Part shown: piece by piece, positions 38,938 through 48,129 of the stretch
Layout: every line of letters starts with the position of its first letter
How positions within the stretch are numbered: position 1 is the first letter of the stretch
Source: Apilactobacillus apinorum
Lineage (GTDB): Bacteria > Bacillota > Bacilli > Lactobacillales > Lactobacillaceae
Direction of reading: 5' to 3'
NCBI RefSeq assembly: GCF_001281175.1
Contig: NZ_KQ440395.1
Span: 362,484-410,612, forward strand
DNA: 48,129 bases
Translations under genes and position numbers: made by a program
The notes under the pieces: generated by a model
What the model was told of the DNA's origin: nothing
The model's input: only the letters and a program-made list of their open reading frames with translations
Database searches by the model: none

Positions 38938-39315
38938 ATGGCTGTCAATAATGTTCATCATCTAGATAATCAATACACTAGAATGAAGCAGTCTAGACAC
39001 AAAGAAATTCTAAAAAGTAGAAAAAAACGTGGAATTATCCTAGTGTCATCATTCCTCTTAGTATTTGCTGTGTTGGCGTTTCAAATTATTACAACGAAAC
39101 AAAAGGTAAACAGCATGTCTGAACAGCAAGTACAGTCTCAACAAGAACTAAAGAAGAGTAAAGTTGATAACAAAAAGCTAAAAGAAAATATTAAGCAGTT
39201 ACATGATAATGATTACATCCAAAAAATCATTCGTGAAAGATACTACTACACTAAGCCAGGAGAAACGGTATATAGCCTTCCTGGGGATGTTTCAAAAGAT
39301 GTAACCCAAAATTAA
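38938..39315 (+). CDS. divIC: Septum formation protein DivIC (FtsB-like)
   Basis: A 125-aa bitopic division protein: a short basic cytoplasmic N-terminus (1-37), one transmembrane helix (about 38-58: IILVSSFLLVFAVLAFQII), then a coiled coil (about 60-95) and a C-terminal domain with YIQKIIRERYYYTKPGE, the conserved FtsB/DivIC ending. It joins FtsL and DivIB to activate septal wall synthesis. The start is ATG 38938 with GAGAGGAGG upstream. Location after rqcP is that of divIC in Bacillus and lactobacilli. Confidence 0.93.
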   Translation: MAVNNVHHLDNQYTRMKQSRHKEILKSRKKRGIILVSSFLLVFAVLAFQIITTKQKVNSMSEQQVQSQQELKKSKVDNKKLKENIKQLHDNDYIQKIIRERYYYTKPGETVYSLPGDVSKDVTQN

Positions 39316-39343
39316 AATGGTATGAAAAAATACCATTTTTTTT
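39314..39343 (+). terminator. Terminator after divIC
   Basis: AAAATGGTAT-GAAAAA-ATACCATTTT followed by further Ts; the left arm overlaps the divIC stop codon. Confidence 0.88.
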
Positions 39344-39364
39344 ATACAATTATCATTTAAATGG

Positions 39365-39373
39365 TGCTATACT
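39365..39373 (+). promoter_or_regulatory. yabR extended -10 promoter
   Basis: TGCTATACT (39365-39373), 37 bases upstream of the yabR start; no strong -35. Confidence 0.55.
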
Positions 39374-39410
39374 TAAATTACTAATCATTTCTAGGAGGAA
39401 CATTTTTTTT

Positions 39411-39875
39411 ATGGCAATTGAAGTTGGAGCAAAAGTTTCCGGCAAAGTATCAGGAATCACTAATTTTGGTGCTTTTGTTGATCTAGGCGAACACAAAACA
39501 GGATTGGTTCACATTAGTGAAATTTCTGATGGCTATATCAAAGAAATTAAAGATGTATTAAAGGTTGGCGACGACGTTAAGGTTAAGGTTTTAAGCGTAG
39601 GTGATGATGGTAAGATTGCACTATCAATCAGACAAGCTACTGATAAACCAGCACCAAAAGAAAAACCAGCAGCACAACCTAATAAGATGGCAAATAATCG
39701 TTCAACTCATGGTAAGTTTGGCGATAATCGTCATCACAATGACAACCATAAAAATAATAAAGCTAATTTCGATGACTTAATGGATAGTTTCCTAAAGGAA
39801 AGTGAAAGTCGTTTAGCAACAATCAAGAAGAATACAGAAGGTAAGCGCGGAGGCCGTGGCGGTCGTCGTAGCTAA
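39411..39875 (+). CDS. yabR: S1-domain RNA-binding protein YabR
   Basis: A 154-aa protein with one S1 domain (about 5-74: GAKVSGKVSGITNFGAFVDLGEHKTGLVHISEIS) and a low-complexity tail rich in Asn, His, Lys and finally Gly-Arg (KRGGRGGRRS). Similar single-S1 proteins (YabR/general stress protein 13 group) bind RNA or ribosomes; the role is unproven. AGGAGGAAC precedes ATG. It has its own promoter and ends at a hairpin before tilS. Confidence 0.9.
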   Translation: MAIEVGAKVSGKVSGITNFGAFVDLGEHKTGLVHISEISDGYIKEIKDVLKVGDDVKVKVLSVGDDGKIALSIRQATDKPAPKEKPAAQPNKMANNRSTHGKFGDNRHHNDNHKNNKANFDDLMDSFLKESESRLATIKKNTEGKRGGRGGRRS

Positions 39876-39881
39876 TCATAA

Positions 39882-39917
39882 AAAATGATTGGGGGAAACC
39901 TTAATCATTTTATTTTT
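39882..39917 (+). terminator. Terminator-like hairpin between yabR and tilS
   Basis: AAAATGATT (39882-39890) pairs with AATCATTTT (39903-39911), with inner GG/CC pairs, followed by ATTTTT. It probably reduces read-through into tilS, for which I see no separate promoter. Confidence 0.75.
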
Positions 39918-39948
39918 ACCTAAAAATATAAAAGGGGATGAGTTTGGG

Positions 39949-41313
39949 ATGGTAAAACCAGAAAAATTGCAACAGCGCTTTAACTTGTATGTGAAAAATA
40001 AAAATTGGTTTACGCCCAAACAAACCGTTGTAATCGGAGTATCAGCTGGGGTGGATTCAATGAGTCTATTGAATCTAATGATGAATTTACCAGCCGAGAA
40101 TAAACCACAGATTGTGGTCGCCCACGTTAATCATCAGTTGAGAGAAGTTAGTGATGAAGAAGAACAATATGTAAAAACTTTTTGTGATAATCATGGATTA
40201 ACACTTAAGGTAGCTCATTGGGATATAGAAAATCATCCACAAAATGGCGTCGAAGAAGCTGCTCGTAAGTTTAGATACGACTTCTTTTTAGAAGTGTTGA
40301 AGAAATATCATGGGGATATCTTAATCACTGCGCATCATGAAAATGATCAAAGTGAAACGGTGTTGATGCGATTAATCCGTGGTACGTTTATCAATCATTT
40401 AAGCGGGATTAAATCAGTAAGAGACTTTCATGGTTATCAATTAGTGCGACCATTACTACATTTTAAAAAGCAAGAATTAAAACAATACGCTTTGGATAAT
40501 GCAATTATATGGTATGAAGATGAGACCAATCAAGATTTAGCAATTACTAGAAATCGGATGCGACATCAACTAATACCACTAATTGAAAAAGAAAATCCGC
40601 AAGGAGTCGCCCATATTGCAGATTTTGCTGATCAAGTAGAATTGATGCAAAAGCAAAATGAGTATTTAATTAAGCAAATCATCAAACAAATTGATGATGA
40701 AAAAAGATACGATTTAAATCAATTTTTAAGTTATCCAGAGTATATTCAACAAGGGATAATTGATTTGATTTTAAATGAAAATGTTCCTAATCAATTTAAT
40801 TTATCACTAATCAAACAAGTTATGCAGTTACTCAATAACCGAACTAAACCACAAGGTCAGGTTCAATTAGCACATAATTTTGTCATAAAAAAGCAATATA
40901 ATTATTTTTTTGTCGAAAAAATAGTTAAAAAGCAAATATCAGGATTAAAAAATGAGTGTTTTGTGGTAACATTGAATCAATGGTATTCAGGTAATCATTT
41001 TAAGTGGATGCTTACTGATAAATCAGACTACCATGACGAATTAAACAAACGAGAGGCAACTATTTATCTGAGCGATGAACAGTTTCCAATCACTGTACAG
41101 CCCACCAAAAACGATGATAAAGTGACGCTAAAAGATGGTGGACATCAGATGGCTAAGCGCGTATTTATTAACGGCAAAGTACCGATTAAAGATCGAAAGC
41201 AGTCCCAAACATTGGTAGACAGTAGTGGGAAAATATTAGCTATCCTAGGTTATCGTGAATCAGTTTTTAGCGCGGATGTACAGAAGCAAAAATATGTATT
41301 AATAATTAAATAA
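39949..41313 (+). CDS. tilS: tRNA(Ile)-lysidine synthase
   Basis: A 454-aa N-type ATP pyrophosphatase that converts the wobble C of the minor tRNA-Ile (CAT anticodon) to lysidine, so that it reads ATA codons. The PP-loop is SAGVDS (32-37), with Ala in place of the common first Gly, and HVNHQLR and TAHHENDQSETVLMRLIRG follow. The C-terminal TilS substrate domain is present. ATG 39949 is chosen because AAGGGGATGA lies about 9 bases upstream. The gene is more AT-rich than its neighbours. hpt follows after 23 bases, the standard tilS-hpt-ftsH order. Confidence 0.95.
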   Translation: MVKPEKLQQRFNLYVKNKNWFTPKQTVVIGVSAGVDSMSLLNLMMNLPAENKPQIVVAHVNHQLREVSDEEEQYVKTFCDNHGLTLKVAHWDIENHPQNGVEEAARKFRYDFFLEVLKKYHGDILITAHHENDQSETVLMRLIRGTFINHLSGIKSVRDFHGYQLVRPLLHFKKQELKQYALDNAIIWYEDETNQDLAITRNRMRHQLIPLIEKENPQGVAHIADFADQVELMQKQNEYLIKQIIKQIDDEKRYDLNQFLSYPEYIQQGIIDLILNENVPNQFNLSLIKQVMQLLNNRTKPQGQVQLAHNFVIKKQYNYFFVEKIVKKQISGLKNECFVVTLNQWYSGNHFKWMLTDKSDYHDELNKREATIYLSDEQFPITVQPTKNDDKVTLKDGGHQMAKRVFINGKVPIKDRKQSQTLVDSSGKILAILGYRESVFSADVQKQKYVLIIK

Positions 41314-41336
41314 TAACGATGTGGAAGGAGCAGCTA

Positions 41337-41879
41337 ATGAACAACGACATTCTAAAAACCTTGTATAGCAAAGAAGATATTCAAGATGCTTGTCGCAGAT
41401 TAGGACAACAAATTACTTCAGACTATAAAGGTAAAAAGCCAATTGTAATAGGTGTATTAAAGGGTGCTATTTTCTTCATGACTGATGTTGTAAGAGAAAT
41501 GGACGTATACATTGATATTGATTTTATCGATGTTTCAAGTTATCACGGAGGAACAGCATCTAGTGGTTCAATTGAACTTGTTAAAGATGTTGAGCTTGAT
41601 GTGAAAGGCCGTGATGTTATCTTTATGGAAGATATCATTGATACTGGTCGTACTCTAAAATATCTAGAAGATCTATTAGCTGAACGTGGTGCTAAGTCAA
41701 TCAAGGTATGTACTTTAATGGACAAACCAGAAGGACGAGTTGTTGATGCCAAGGCTGACTATGTTGGTCTAGAAGTACCAAATGAATTTGTTGTTGGATA
41801 CGGATTAGATTATAAAGGGATGTACCGTAATCTTCCATATGTGGGTGTATTAAAGCCAGAAGTATATTCAGACAAATAA
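41337..41879 (+). CDS. hpt: Hypoxanthine phosphoribosyltransferase
   Basis: A 180-aa purine-salvage enzyme that makes IMP or GMP from hypoxanthine or guanine and PRPP. The PRPP loop EDIIDTGRT is at 98-106, preceded by VIGVLKGAIFFM and the flexible-loop segment SSYHGGTASSG; the C-terminal FVVGYGLDY is the nucleobase-site motif. The start is ATG 41337 with GGAAGGAGC upstream. In Bacillus Hpt and TilS form a complex that activates ftsH; the same three genes are adjacent here. Confidence 0.96.
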   Translation: MNNDILKTLYSKEDIQDACRRLGQQITSDYKGKKPIVIGVLKGAIFFMTDVVREMDVYIDIDFIDVSSYHGGTASSGSIELVKDVELDVKGRDVIFMEDIIDTGRTLKYLEDLLAERGAKSIKVCTLMDKPEGRVVDAKADYVGLEVPNEFVVGYGLDYKGMYRNLPYVGVLKPEVYSDK

Positions 41880-41921
41880 ATGGAGTATTTGTTTCAAAAA
41901 TGATAATATATGTTTCGTGCA

Positions 41922-41967
41922 ATGTATTGAAGAAAGTGGCGGTCTCACCACGTGATTTTTAATACAT
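41922..41967 (+). promoter_or_regulatory. Stem-loop in the hpt-ftsH intergenic region
   Basis: ATGTATT (41922-41928) pairs with AATACAT (41961-41967), enclosing GTGG-CGGTCTCA-CCAC. It is followed by no T-run at the outer stem but has ATTTTT after the inner one, so it could be a weak terminator for hpt or part of the ftsH leader. I cannot decide between them. Confidence 0.5.
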
Positions 41968-41996
41968 AGACAAGCATTAAACACAGGAGGCAATTG

Positions 41997-43979
41997 ATGC
42001 GTAATAACAACAAAGGATTATTCAAGAACAGCTTGTTTTACATTGTTTGTTTCTTGATAGTCTTGGGAGTTACCTTCTTTGTAACATCTAAGAACGGTCA
42101 ACCTCAGACTCAAGATTTACAATCAAGCCAGTTTGTTCAAGAACTAAAAGATAATAAAATTAAGAGCTTCTCAATTCAACCAGAAGACGGTGTTTACACA
42201 GTTACTGGTGAATACAGAAAAGCACAAAGCGTTAAATCAGATTCTAACAGCAGCATTTTATTTACTGGTGCTAAGAGTGAAACTAAAGTTTCTTCATTCA
42301 AGACTAAGGTATTGAAGAACAATAGTACTATCAATGAAATCACAGAATATGCTAAGAAGAACGGCGTTAAGATGGGCGCTAAGGGTGCAGATACCGATGG
42401 TGGATTCTGGTCAAACCTAATCTTCTCGTTATTACCAATGTTAATTATCATCGTGTTCTTCTTTATTATGATGAACCAAATGGGTGGTAAGAACGGTAGT
42501 AAAGGTGGCATCATGGGTGTTGGTAAGTCAAAAGCTAAGCCAACTAAGAGTGATGTTAGATTTAGTGATGTTGCTGGTGAAGAAGAAGAAAAGCAAGAAC
42601 TTGTTGAAGTTGTTGAATTTTTAAAAGATCCTAAGAAGTTCACTAAATTAGGAGCTAAAATTCCACATGGTGTCCTATTAGAAGGACCTCCAGGAACTGG
42701 TAAAACTTTACTAGCTAAAGCTGTTTCAGGTGAAGCAGGTGTACCATTCTACTCAATCTCTGGTTCTGACTTCGTTGAAATGTTCGTTGGGGTTGGTGCT
42801 AGTCGTGTTCGTGACTTATTTGAACAAGCTAAGAAAGATTCTCCAGCCATCATTTTCATCGATGAAATTGATGCTGTTGGTAGAAAACGTGGTAACGGTA
42901 TGGGCGGTGGCCATGATGAAAGAGAACAAACATTGAACCAATTATTGGTTGAAATGGATGGTTTCTCAGGTAATGATGGCGTAATTGTAATTGCTGCTAC
43001 TAACCGTGCTGACGTATTGGATCCTGCTTTAACTCGTCCAGGTCGTTTTGACCGTAAAGTGCTTGTTAGTTATCCAGACGTTAAAGGTAGAGAAGCAATT
43101 CTTAAGGTCCATGCTAAGAACAAGCCAATCGCTGATAACGTTGACTTACATGCAATTGCTCAACAAACTCCAGGTTTCGTTGGTGCTGATTTAGCTAACT
43201 TGTTAAACGAAGCTGCATTATTAGCTGCTAGAAGAAATAAGTCAGAAATTGGCCCAGCTGAACTTGATGAAGCTGAAGATAGAGTAATCGCTGGTCCTGC
43301 TAAGAAGGATAAAGCTGTAAGTAAGAGAGAAAGAAACATTGTTGCGAACCACGAAGCAGGACATGCTATTGTTGGTTTAGTATTAAACGATGCTCGTGTC
43401 GTTCATAAGGTAACTATCGTACCTCGTGGACGTGCCGGAGGATACGCAATTATGCTACCTAAAGAAGACCAATACTTCTTATCAAAGAAGAATGCAATGG
43501 AACAACTTGCTGGTTTAATGGGTGGTAGAACTGCTGAAGAAATCGTTTTCGACTCTCTAGATTCAGGTGCTTCTAATGACTTTGAACAAGCTACTAATCT
43601 AGCTCGTTCAATGGTTACTCAATACGGTATGAGTGAAAAACTAGGAACTGTTCAATTGGTTAACCCAAGTGATGACCCATACGCAAGAAGATACTCTGAA
43701 AAGACTGCCGCAATCATCGATGAAGAAATCAAACGCATTATCGATGAAGCTCATGGTCAAGCTCATGATATTATTGCACAACACCGTGAACAACATAAGG
43801 CAATTGCTGATGCATTACTTGAATACGAAACTCTAGACGAAAAGCAAATCTTAAGTCTATATCGTACAGGTAAAATGCCTGAAGAAGAAGAAACTAATGA
43901 AGATTCTTCTTTTGAAGAAAGCAAAGAAAAACTAGAACAAAAAGAAAACCAACATCAAGAAAACAATGATGAAGACTAA
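41997..43979 (+). CDS. ftsH: ATP-dependent zinc metalloprotease FtsH
   Basis: A 660-aa membrane-anchored AAA+ protease that degrades misassembled membrane and selected cytoplasmic proteins. It has an N-terminal helix (about 12-30), an extracytoplasmic domain, a second helix (about 140-160), Walker A GPPGTGKT (230-237), Walker [12 protein letters not shown], the second region of homology with GRFDRKV, and the zinc site HEAGH (452-456). The C-terminus is a long Glu/Asn/Gln-rich tail. ATG 41997 is 7 bases from AGGAGG; a TTG one codon earlier is too close. A terminator follows. Confidence 0.97.
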   Translation: MRNNNKGLFKNSLFYIVCFLIVLGVTFFVTSKNGQPQTQDLQSSQFVQELKDNKIKSFSIQPEDGVYTVTGEYRKAQSVKSDSNSSILFTGAKSETKVSSFKTKVLKNNSTINEITEYAKKNGVKMGAKGADTDGGFWSNLIFSLLPMLIIIVFFFIMMNQMGGKNGSKGGIMGVGKSKAKPTKSDVRFSDVAGEEEEKQELVEVVEFLKDPKKFTKLGAKIPHGVLLEGPPGTGKTLLAKAVSGEAGVPFYSISGSDFVEMFVGVGASRVRDLFEQAKKDSPAIIFIDEIDAVGRKRGNGMGGGHDEREQTLNQLLVEMDGFSGNDGVIVIAATNRADVLDPALTRPGRFDRKVLVSYPDVKGREAILKVHAKNKPIADNVDLHAIAQQTPGFVGADLANLLNEAALLAARRNKSEIGPAELDEAEDRVIAGPAKKDKAVSKRERNIVANHEAGHAIVGLVLNDARVVHKVTIVPRGRAGGYAIMLPKEDQYFLSKKNAMEQLAGLMGGRTAEEIVFDSLDSGASNDFEQATNLARSMVTQYGMSEKLGTVQLVNPSDDPYARRYSEKTAAIIDEEIKRIIDEAHGQAHDIIAQHREQHKAIADALLEYETLDEKQILSLYRTGKMPEEEETNEDSSFEESKEKLEQKENQHQENNDED

Positions 43980-43984
43980 CTAAT

Positions 43985-44022
43985 AAAAGCGTGGGTTGAA
44001 TTTATTTGACTCACGCTTTTTT
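43985..44022 (+). terminator. Terminator after ftsH
   Basis: AAAAGCGTGGGT and GACTCACGCTTTTTT form a stem; hslO begins 22 bases later with no room for a separate promoter. Confidence 0.85.
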
Positions 44023-44043
44023 AGGTGATTAGGAGGAATAAAA

Positions 44044-44928
44044 TTGACTGATTATTTAACTAAAAGTGTAACTAAAGACGGAATGTTTAGAGCATATGCT
44101 ATGGAAGCTACTGGTGTAGTGAGTGAAGCTCAAAAGGATCATCAAACATGGCCAGTATCATCTGCCGTATTAGGACGCTCATTGGTTGCTAGTTTATTAC
44201 TATCAACTTCTGTCCTTAAGGGTAAAGAAACTATGACGGTTAAAATTCTAGGGGATGGACCTGCTGGTGGCATCGTGATTGATGCGGATGCCAATGGACA
44301 CGTTAAAGGATACATTCATAACCCACGTGTTGATTTACCATTAAATGCCCACCATAAATTAGACGTAGGTGGAGCTGTTGGACAAGGTAGCCTAGAAGTA
44401 ATGAAGAATCTAGGCGGGGATGAACCATACGTAAGTAACGTTCAATTAGTTTCAGGAGAAATTGGTGATGACTTTACTTTCTATCTTGCTCAATCGGAAC
44501 AAATTCCATCTGCAGTAGGTGTTTCTGTTTATGTTAACGAAGATGGTACGATTGGTGCAGCCGGTGGATACTTAATTCAAGTATTACCAGGTGCATCCGA
44601 AGATGCGATTGCAAAGTTGGAAGAAAGATTAAAATCAATTCCGATGATTTCTGAATTATTCCTATCTAAACAAAAACCAGAAGATATTTTAAAATTAATT
44701 TTCGGTGAAGATAACATCGATATTTTACAAAACATGCCAGTTGAATTTAGATGTGATTGTTCAAAAGAAAAATTTGCTGAACGTATTTCAGGAATTAACG
44801 ATGATGAAATTCAAGCGATGATTGATGAAGATCATGGTGCAAAAGTATTATGTAATTTCTGTCAAAGTGAATATAATTATACTGAAGACGATTTAAGAGC
44901 GCTTTTAAGTAGTAACAAAGATGAATAA
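44044..44928 (+). CDS. hslO: Redox-regulated chaperone Hsp33
   Basis: A 294-aa holdase chaperone activated by oxidation. The N-terminal core (MTVKILGDGPAGGIVIDADANG, about 62-85) is followed by a linker and the C-terminal zinc switch with Cys237-x-Cys239 and Cys270-x2-Cys273, all four intact. The start is TTG 44044 with AGGAGGA 8 bases upstream. Because a terminator precedes it with only 22 bases between, it is probably expressed by read-through from ftsH. Confidence 0.96.
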   Translation: MTDYLTKSVTKDGMFRAYAMEATGVVSEAQKDHQTWPVSSAVLGRSLVASLLLSTSVLKGKETMTVKILGDGPAGGIVIDADANGHVKGYIHNPRVDLPLNAHHKLDVGGAVGQGSLEVMKNLGGDEPYVSNVQLVSGEIGDDFTFYLAQSEQIPSAVGVSVYVNEDGTIGAAGGYLIQVLPGASEDAIAKLEERLKSIPMISELFLSKQKPEDILKLIFGEDNIDILQNMPVEFRCDCSKEKFAERISGINDDEIQAMIDEDHGAKVLCNFCQSEYNYTEDDLRALLSSNKDE

Positions 44929-45003
44929 TTGAAGTTAGGTAGTTTATTAATTAGTGTGATATTATATTTATCATATTAGATGTGTTTAATAGAGGTGAAT
45001 AAA

Positions 45004-46014
45004 ATGGAATGGAAAATAGGAGACGTTAAGATTCCTAATCAAGTAGTTGTTGCGCCAATGGCTGGGGTAACAAACACTGCTTTTAGAATGATTTGTAAAG
45101 AATCTGGTGCCGGTCTAGTAGTCTGTGAAATGATTTCAGACCGTGGACTAATGCACAAAAACAAGAAGACCTTAAGTATGTTAGATATTGACCCTAAGGA
45201 ACATCCAATGAGTATTCAAATCTTTGGTGGAACTAAGGAAACTTTAGTTGAAGGTGCGAAGTTTATCGATCAAGAAACTGAAGCAGATATTATTGATATC
45301 AACATGGGTTGTCCAGTAAACAAGGTAATTAGATCTGATTCAGGTTCAAAGTGGTTACTAGATCCAAACAAGGTATATGAAATGGTTTCATACGTTACTG
45401 ATGCTGTTAAAAAGCCAGTTACTGTTAAGATGAGAACTGGTTGGGATGAAGACCACGTTTATGCTGTCCAAAATGCTTTGATGGCAGAAAAAGCGGGAGC
45501 ATCTGCAATTGCTATGCATGGTCGTACTAGAAAACAAATGTACACCGGGGATGCTGATTGGAACGTTTTAAAACAAGTTGCTGATGCATTAACTATTCCT
45601 TTCATGGGTAATGGGGATGTTAGAACACCACAAGAAGCTAAGAAGATGTTAGACGAAGTTGGAGCTGATGCTGTTATGATTGGTCGTGCAGCAGAAGGGA
45701 ATCCATGGATGCTAGAACAAACTAGACACTACTTAGAAACTGGTGAACTTTTAGAAGAACCTTCAGTGGATGAAAGAATCGAAACTGCTAAGGAACATCT
45801 ACACCGTTTAGTAGGGGTTAAAGGTGACTTTACAGGTCCTCGTGAATTTAGGGGCCAAGCTGCATATTACCTAAAGGGAATTTCACATTCTGCTAGAGCT
45901 AAGGTAGCACTAAACAATGCAGAAACAGAACAAGAAATGATTGATATTTTCGACGAATTTGTTGAAAAAACACATAAAAGACAAGCAAAAAATGCAGATT
46001 TAAGTGAAATCTAA
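45004..46014 (+). CDS. dusB: tRNA-dihydrouridine synthase B
   Basis: A 336-aa flavoenzyme that reduces specific uridines in the tRNA D-loop. VVVAPMAGVTNTAFR (FMN-binding barrel start), the catalytic Cys103 in DINMGCPVNKV, KMRTGWDE, AMHGRTRKQMY and GNGDVRTPQEA are visible, with the helical C-terminal tRNA-binding domain. The start is ATG 45004 behind AGAGGTGA. A TGATATTAT extended -10-like site lies in the 75-base gap upstream. It precedes lysS as in other lactobacilli. Confidence 0.95.
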   Translation: MEWKIGDVKIPNQVVVAPMAGVTNTAFRMICKESGAGLVVCEMISDRGLMHKNKKTLSMLDIDPKEHPMSIQIFGGTKETLVEGAKFIDQETEADIIDINMGCPVNKVIRSDSGSKWLLDPNKVYEMVSYVTDAVKKPVTVKMRTGWDEDHVYAVQNALMAEKAGASAIAMHGRTRKQMYTGDADWNVLKQVADALTIPFMGNGDVRTPQEAKKMLDEVGADAVMIGRAAEGNPWMLEQTRHYLETGELLEEPSVDERIETAKEHLHRLVGVKGDFTGPREFRGQAAYYLKGISHSARAKVALNNAETEQEMIDIFDEFVEKTHKRQAKNADLSEI

Positions 46015-46031
46015 TTTTTTGATATATTTTA

Positions 46032-46040
46032 TGGTATTAT
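46032..46040 (+). promoter_or_regulatory. lysS extended -10 promoter
   Basis: TGGTATTAT (46032-46040) lies 40 bases upstream of lysS; the -35 region is only T-rich. Confidence 0.5.
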
Positions 46041-46044
46041 GTAA

Positions 46045-47589
<1,545 letters not shown>

Positions 47590-47596
47590 ATATTTT

Positions 47597-47643
47597 AAAA
47601 AGAACTTTAAAGATTGAATTTCAATTTTTAAAGTTCTTTTTTT
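47597..47643 (+). terminator. Terminator after lysS
   Basis: AAAAAGAACTTTAAA pairs with TTTAAAGTTCTTTTT around an internal AT-rich loop. Confidence 0.9.
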
Positions 47644-47653
47644 GTAAAATCGG

Positions 47654-47682
47654 TTGACGATGTTCCACAAAATTGATACTAT
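47654..47682 (+). promoter_or_regulatory. rRNA operon promoter P1
   Basis: TTGACG (47654-47659), 17 bp, TACTAT (47677-47682) with TGA before the -10. The spacer shares ATGTTYCACAA with P3. A small hairpin, TTGTTT-GAAA-AAACAA, begins at the predicted transcript start. Confidence 0.75.
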
Positions 47683-47733
47683 ATTAAATGTTGTTTGAAA
47701 AAACAAAACGAAAAAAATAAATATAAAAACATG

Positions 47734-47762
47734 TTGACTTTATAGTCATTAGATGGCATAAT
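47734..47762 (+). promoter_or_regulatory. rRNA operon promoter P2
   Basis: TTGACT (47734-47739), 17 bp, CATAAT (47757-47762), with TGG before the -10. The hairpin GTCGTT-AAGGAA-AACGAC begins at the predicted start. Confidence 0.8.
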
Positions 47763-47813
47763 ATTTATTGTTGTCGTTAAGGAAAACGACTCATCAAGTT
47801 AATAAAAAAGTTG

Positions 47814-47842
47814 TTGACTATGTTTCACAACTTTGCTATACT
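47814..47842 (+). promoter_or_regulatory. rRNA operon promoter P3
   Basis: TTGACT (47814-47819), 17 bp, TATACT (47837-47842) with TGC before the -10, the strongest of the three. The predicted start is at the G residues near 47848-47849. Confidence 0.88.
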
Positions 47843-47870
47843 TAATAGGTCGTCAGAAAAGACAAATTGG

Positions 47871-47893
47871 TAGATCTTTGAAAACTGAACAAG
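47871..47893 (+). promoter_or_regulatory. boxA-like antitermination element of the rRNA leader
   Basis: TAGATCTTTGAAAACTGAAC matches the conserved CTTTGAAAACT segment found in Firmicutes rRNA leaders, the presumed NusB-S10 binding boxA. Confidence 0.75.
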
Positions 47894-47910
47894 ATTGATA
47901 ATCGATGATG

Positions 47911-47966
47911 TGTAAGGAATCTTACAACGAAGTTTGTAAGAATTAAACATTGCGAAGTCAATTCGC
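47911..47966 (+). other. 16S leader stem-loops
   Basis: TGTAAG-GAAT-CTTACA (47911-47926) competes with CTTACA-ACGAAGTT-TGTAAG (47921-47940) for the same middle strand, and GCGAA-GTCAA-TTCGC (47952-47966) forms a separate hairpin. They lie between boxA and the 16S 5' end. Confidence 0.6.
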
Positions 47967-48014
47967 TTATAAAATAACAATTTATTCAGAAGAGCTAAGT
48001 TAAGCTTTTCATCT

Positions 48015-48129
48015 TAAGATGAGAGTTTGATCCTGGCTCAGGACGAACGCTGGCGGCGTGCCTAATACATGCAAGTCGAACGAGCTCTCCCAAATTGATT
48101 TTATGCTTGCATAAATGATTTTTGGATTT
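48015..48129 (+). rRNA. 16S ribosomal RNA, 5' end (partial, runs off window)
   Basis: The universal 16S start AGAGTTTGATCCTGGCTCAG is at 48022-48041, followed by GACGAACGCTGGCGGCGTGC and the lactobacillus-type V1 region CGAACGAGCTCTCCCAAATT. By comparison with E. coli numbering the mature 5' end is near 48015. Only about 115 nt are present; the rest of the operon is beyond the window. Confidence 0.97.

Overview
This window is an AT-rich, densely coding piece of a low-GC Gram-positive chromosome, almost certainly from the family Lactobacillaceae. The evidence is the conserved gene order (mvaA next to an IpaB/EvcA-type gene; metG-tatD-rnmV-rsmA-veg-ispE-purR-glmU-prs; rpoE-pyrG-murA-rpmE2; murF-cshA-alr-mazF; pth-mfd-yabM-rqcP-divIC-yabR-tilS-hpt-ftsH-hslO-dusB-lysS-rrn), strong AGGAGG-type ribosome binding sites, an L-lactate dehydrogenase, the mevalonate-pathway enzyme HMG-CoA reductase, and a lactobacillus-type 16S rRNA start. 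The 16S V1 region and the small-genome style suggest the Fructilactobacillus/Apilactobacillus branch, but that is an inference. I see no prophage, transposase, integrase, CRISPR array or other accessory island: this is core chromosome.

Layout. (1) 1-4.8 kb: a tRNA-Thr between two hairpins, helD on the minus strand, then trpS behind a full T-box leader, then ppx. (2) 4.9-8.7 kb: mvaA, a HELIH-containing IpaB/EvcA-type protein, a Sir2 deacylase with a Cys3His zinc site, and a DUF72 protein. (3) 8.7-18.2 kb: translation and RNA-maturation genes (metG, tatD, rnmV, rsmA), veg behind tandem promoters, an ispE that looks orphaned next to a mevalonate-pathway gene, purR with its own PurBox, glmU, prs and a small membrane protein. 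(4) 18.3-20.5 kb: two minus-strand hydrolases (HAD and HD). (5) 20.6-25.8 kb: a DUF1934 protein, rpoE, pyrG with a GGGCTCC start site and attenuator, a MurA with Asp in place of the catalytic Cys, rpmE2, and a low-molecular-weight phosphatase. (6) 26-31.6 kb: murF, cshA with a structured leader, alr, a MazE-like/MazF pair, and a CBS-ACT protein. (7) 31.7-47.6 kb: ldh (minus), then a long plus-strand run from pth to lysS covering ribosome rescue, repair, cell-wall flippase, division, tRNA modification, purine salvage and protein quality control. (8) 47.6 kb to the end: an rRNA operon start with three promoters spaced exactly 80 bp apart, a boxA-like element and the first ~115 nt of 16S rRNA.

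The genes work together mainly in translation (three aminoacyl-tRNA synthetases, tilS, dusB, rsmA, pth, rqcP, rnmV, rRNA), cell-wall precursor synthesis (glmU, murA, murF, alr, a MOP flippase) and nucleotide supply (purR, prs, pyrG, hpt). I did not find a clearly new multi-gene system. The most interesting signals are regulatory RNA/DNA structures (pyrG, cshA, ftsH, rrn, ptp) and active-site or family oddities (MurA Asp116, Sir2 His144, degenerate MazE, orphan IspE, the HELIH protein). No non-coding stretch over about 300 bases is unexplained: the two longest hold the divergent helD/trpS promoters plus T-box, and the rRNA promoters plus leader.
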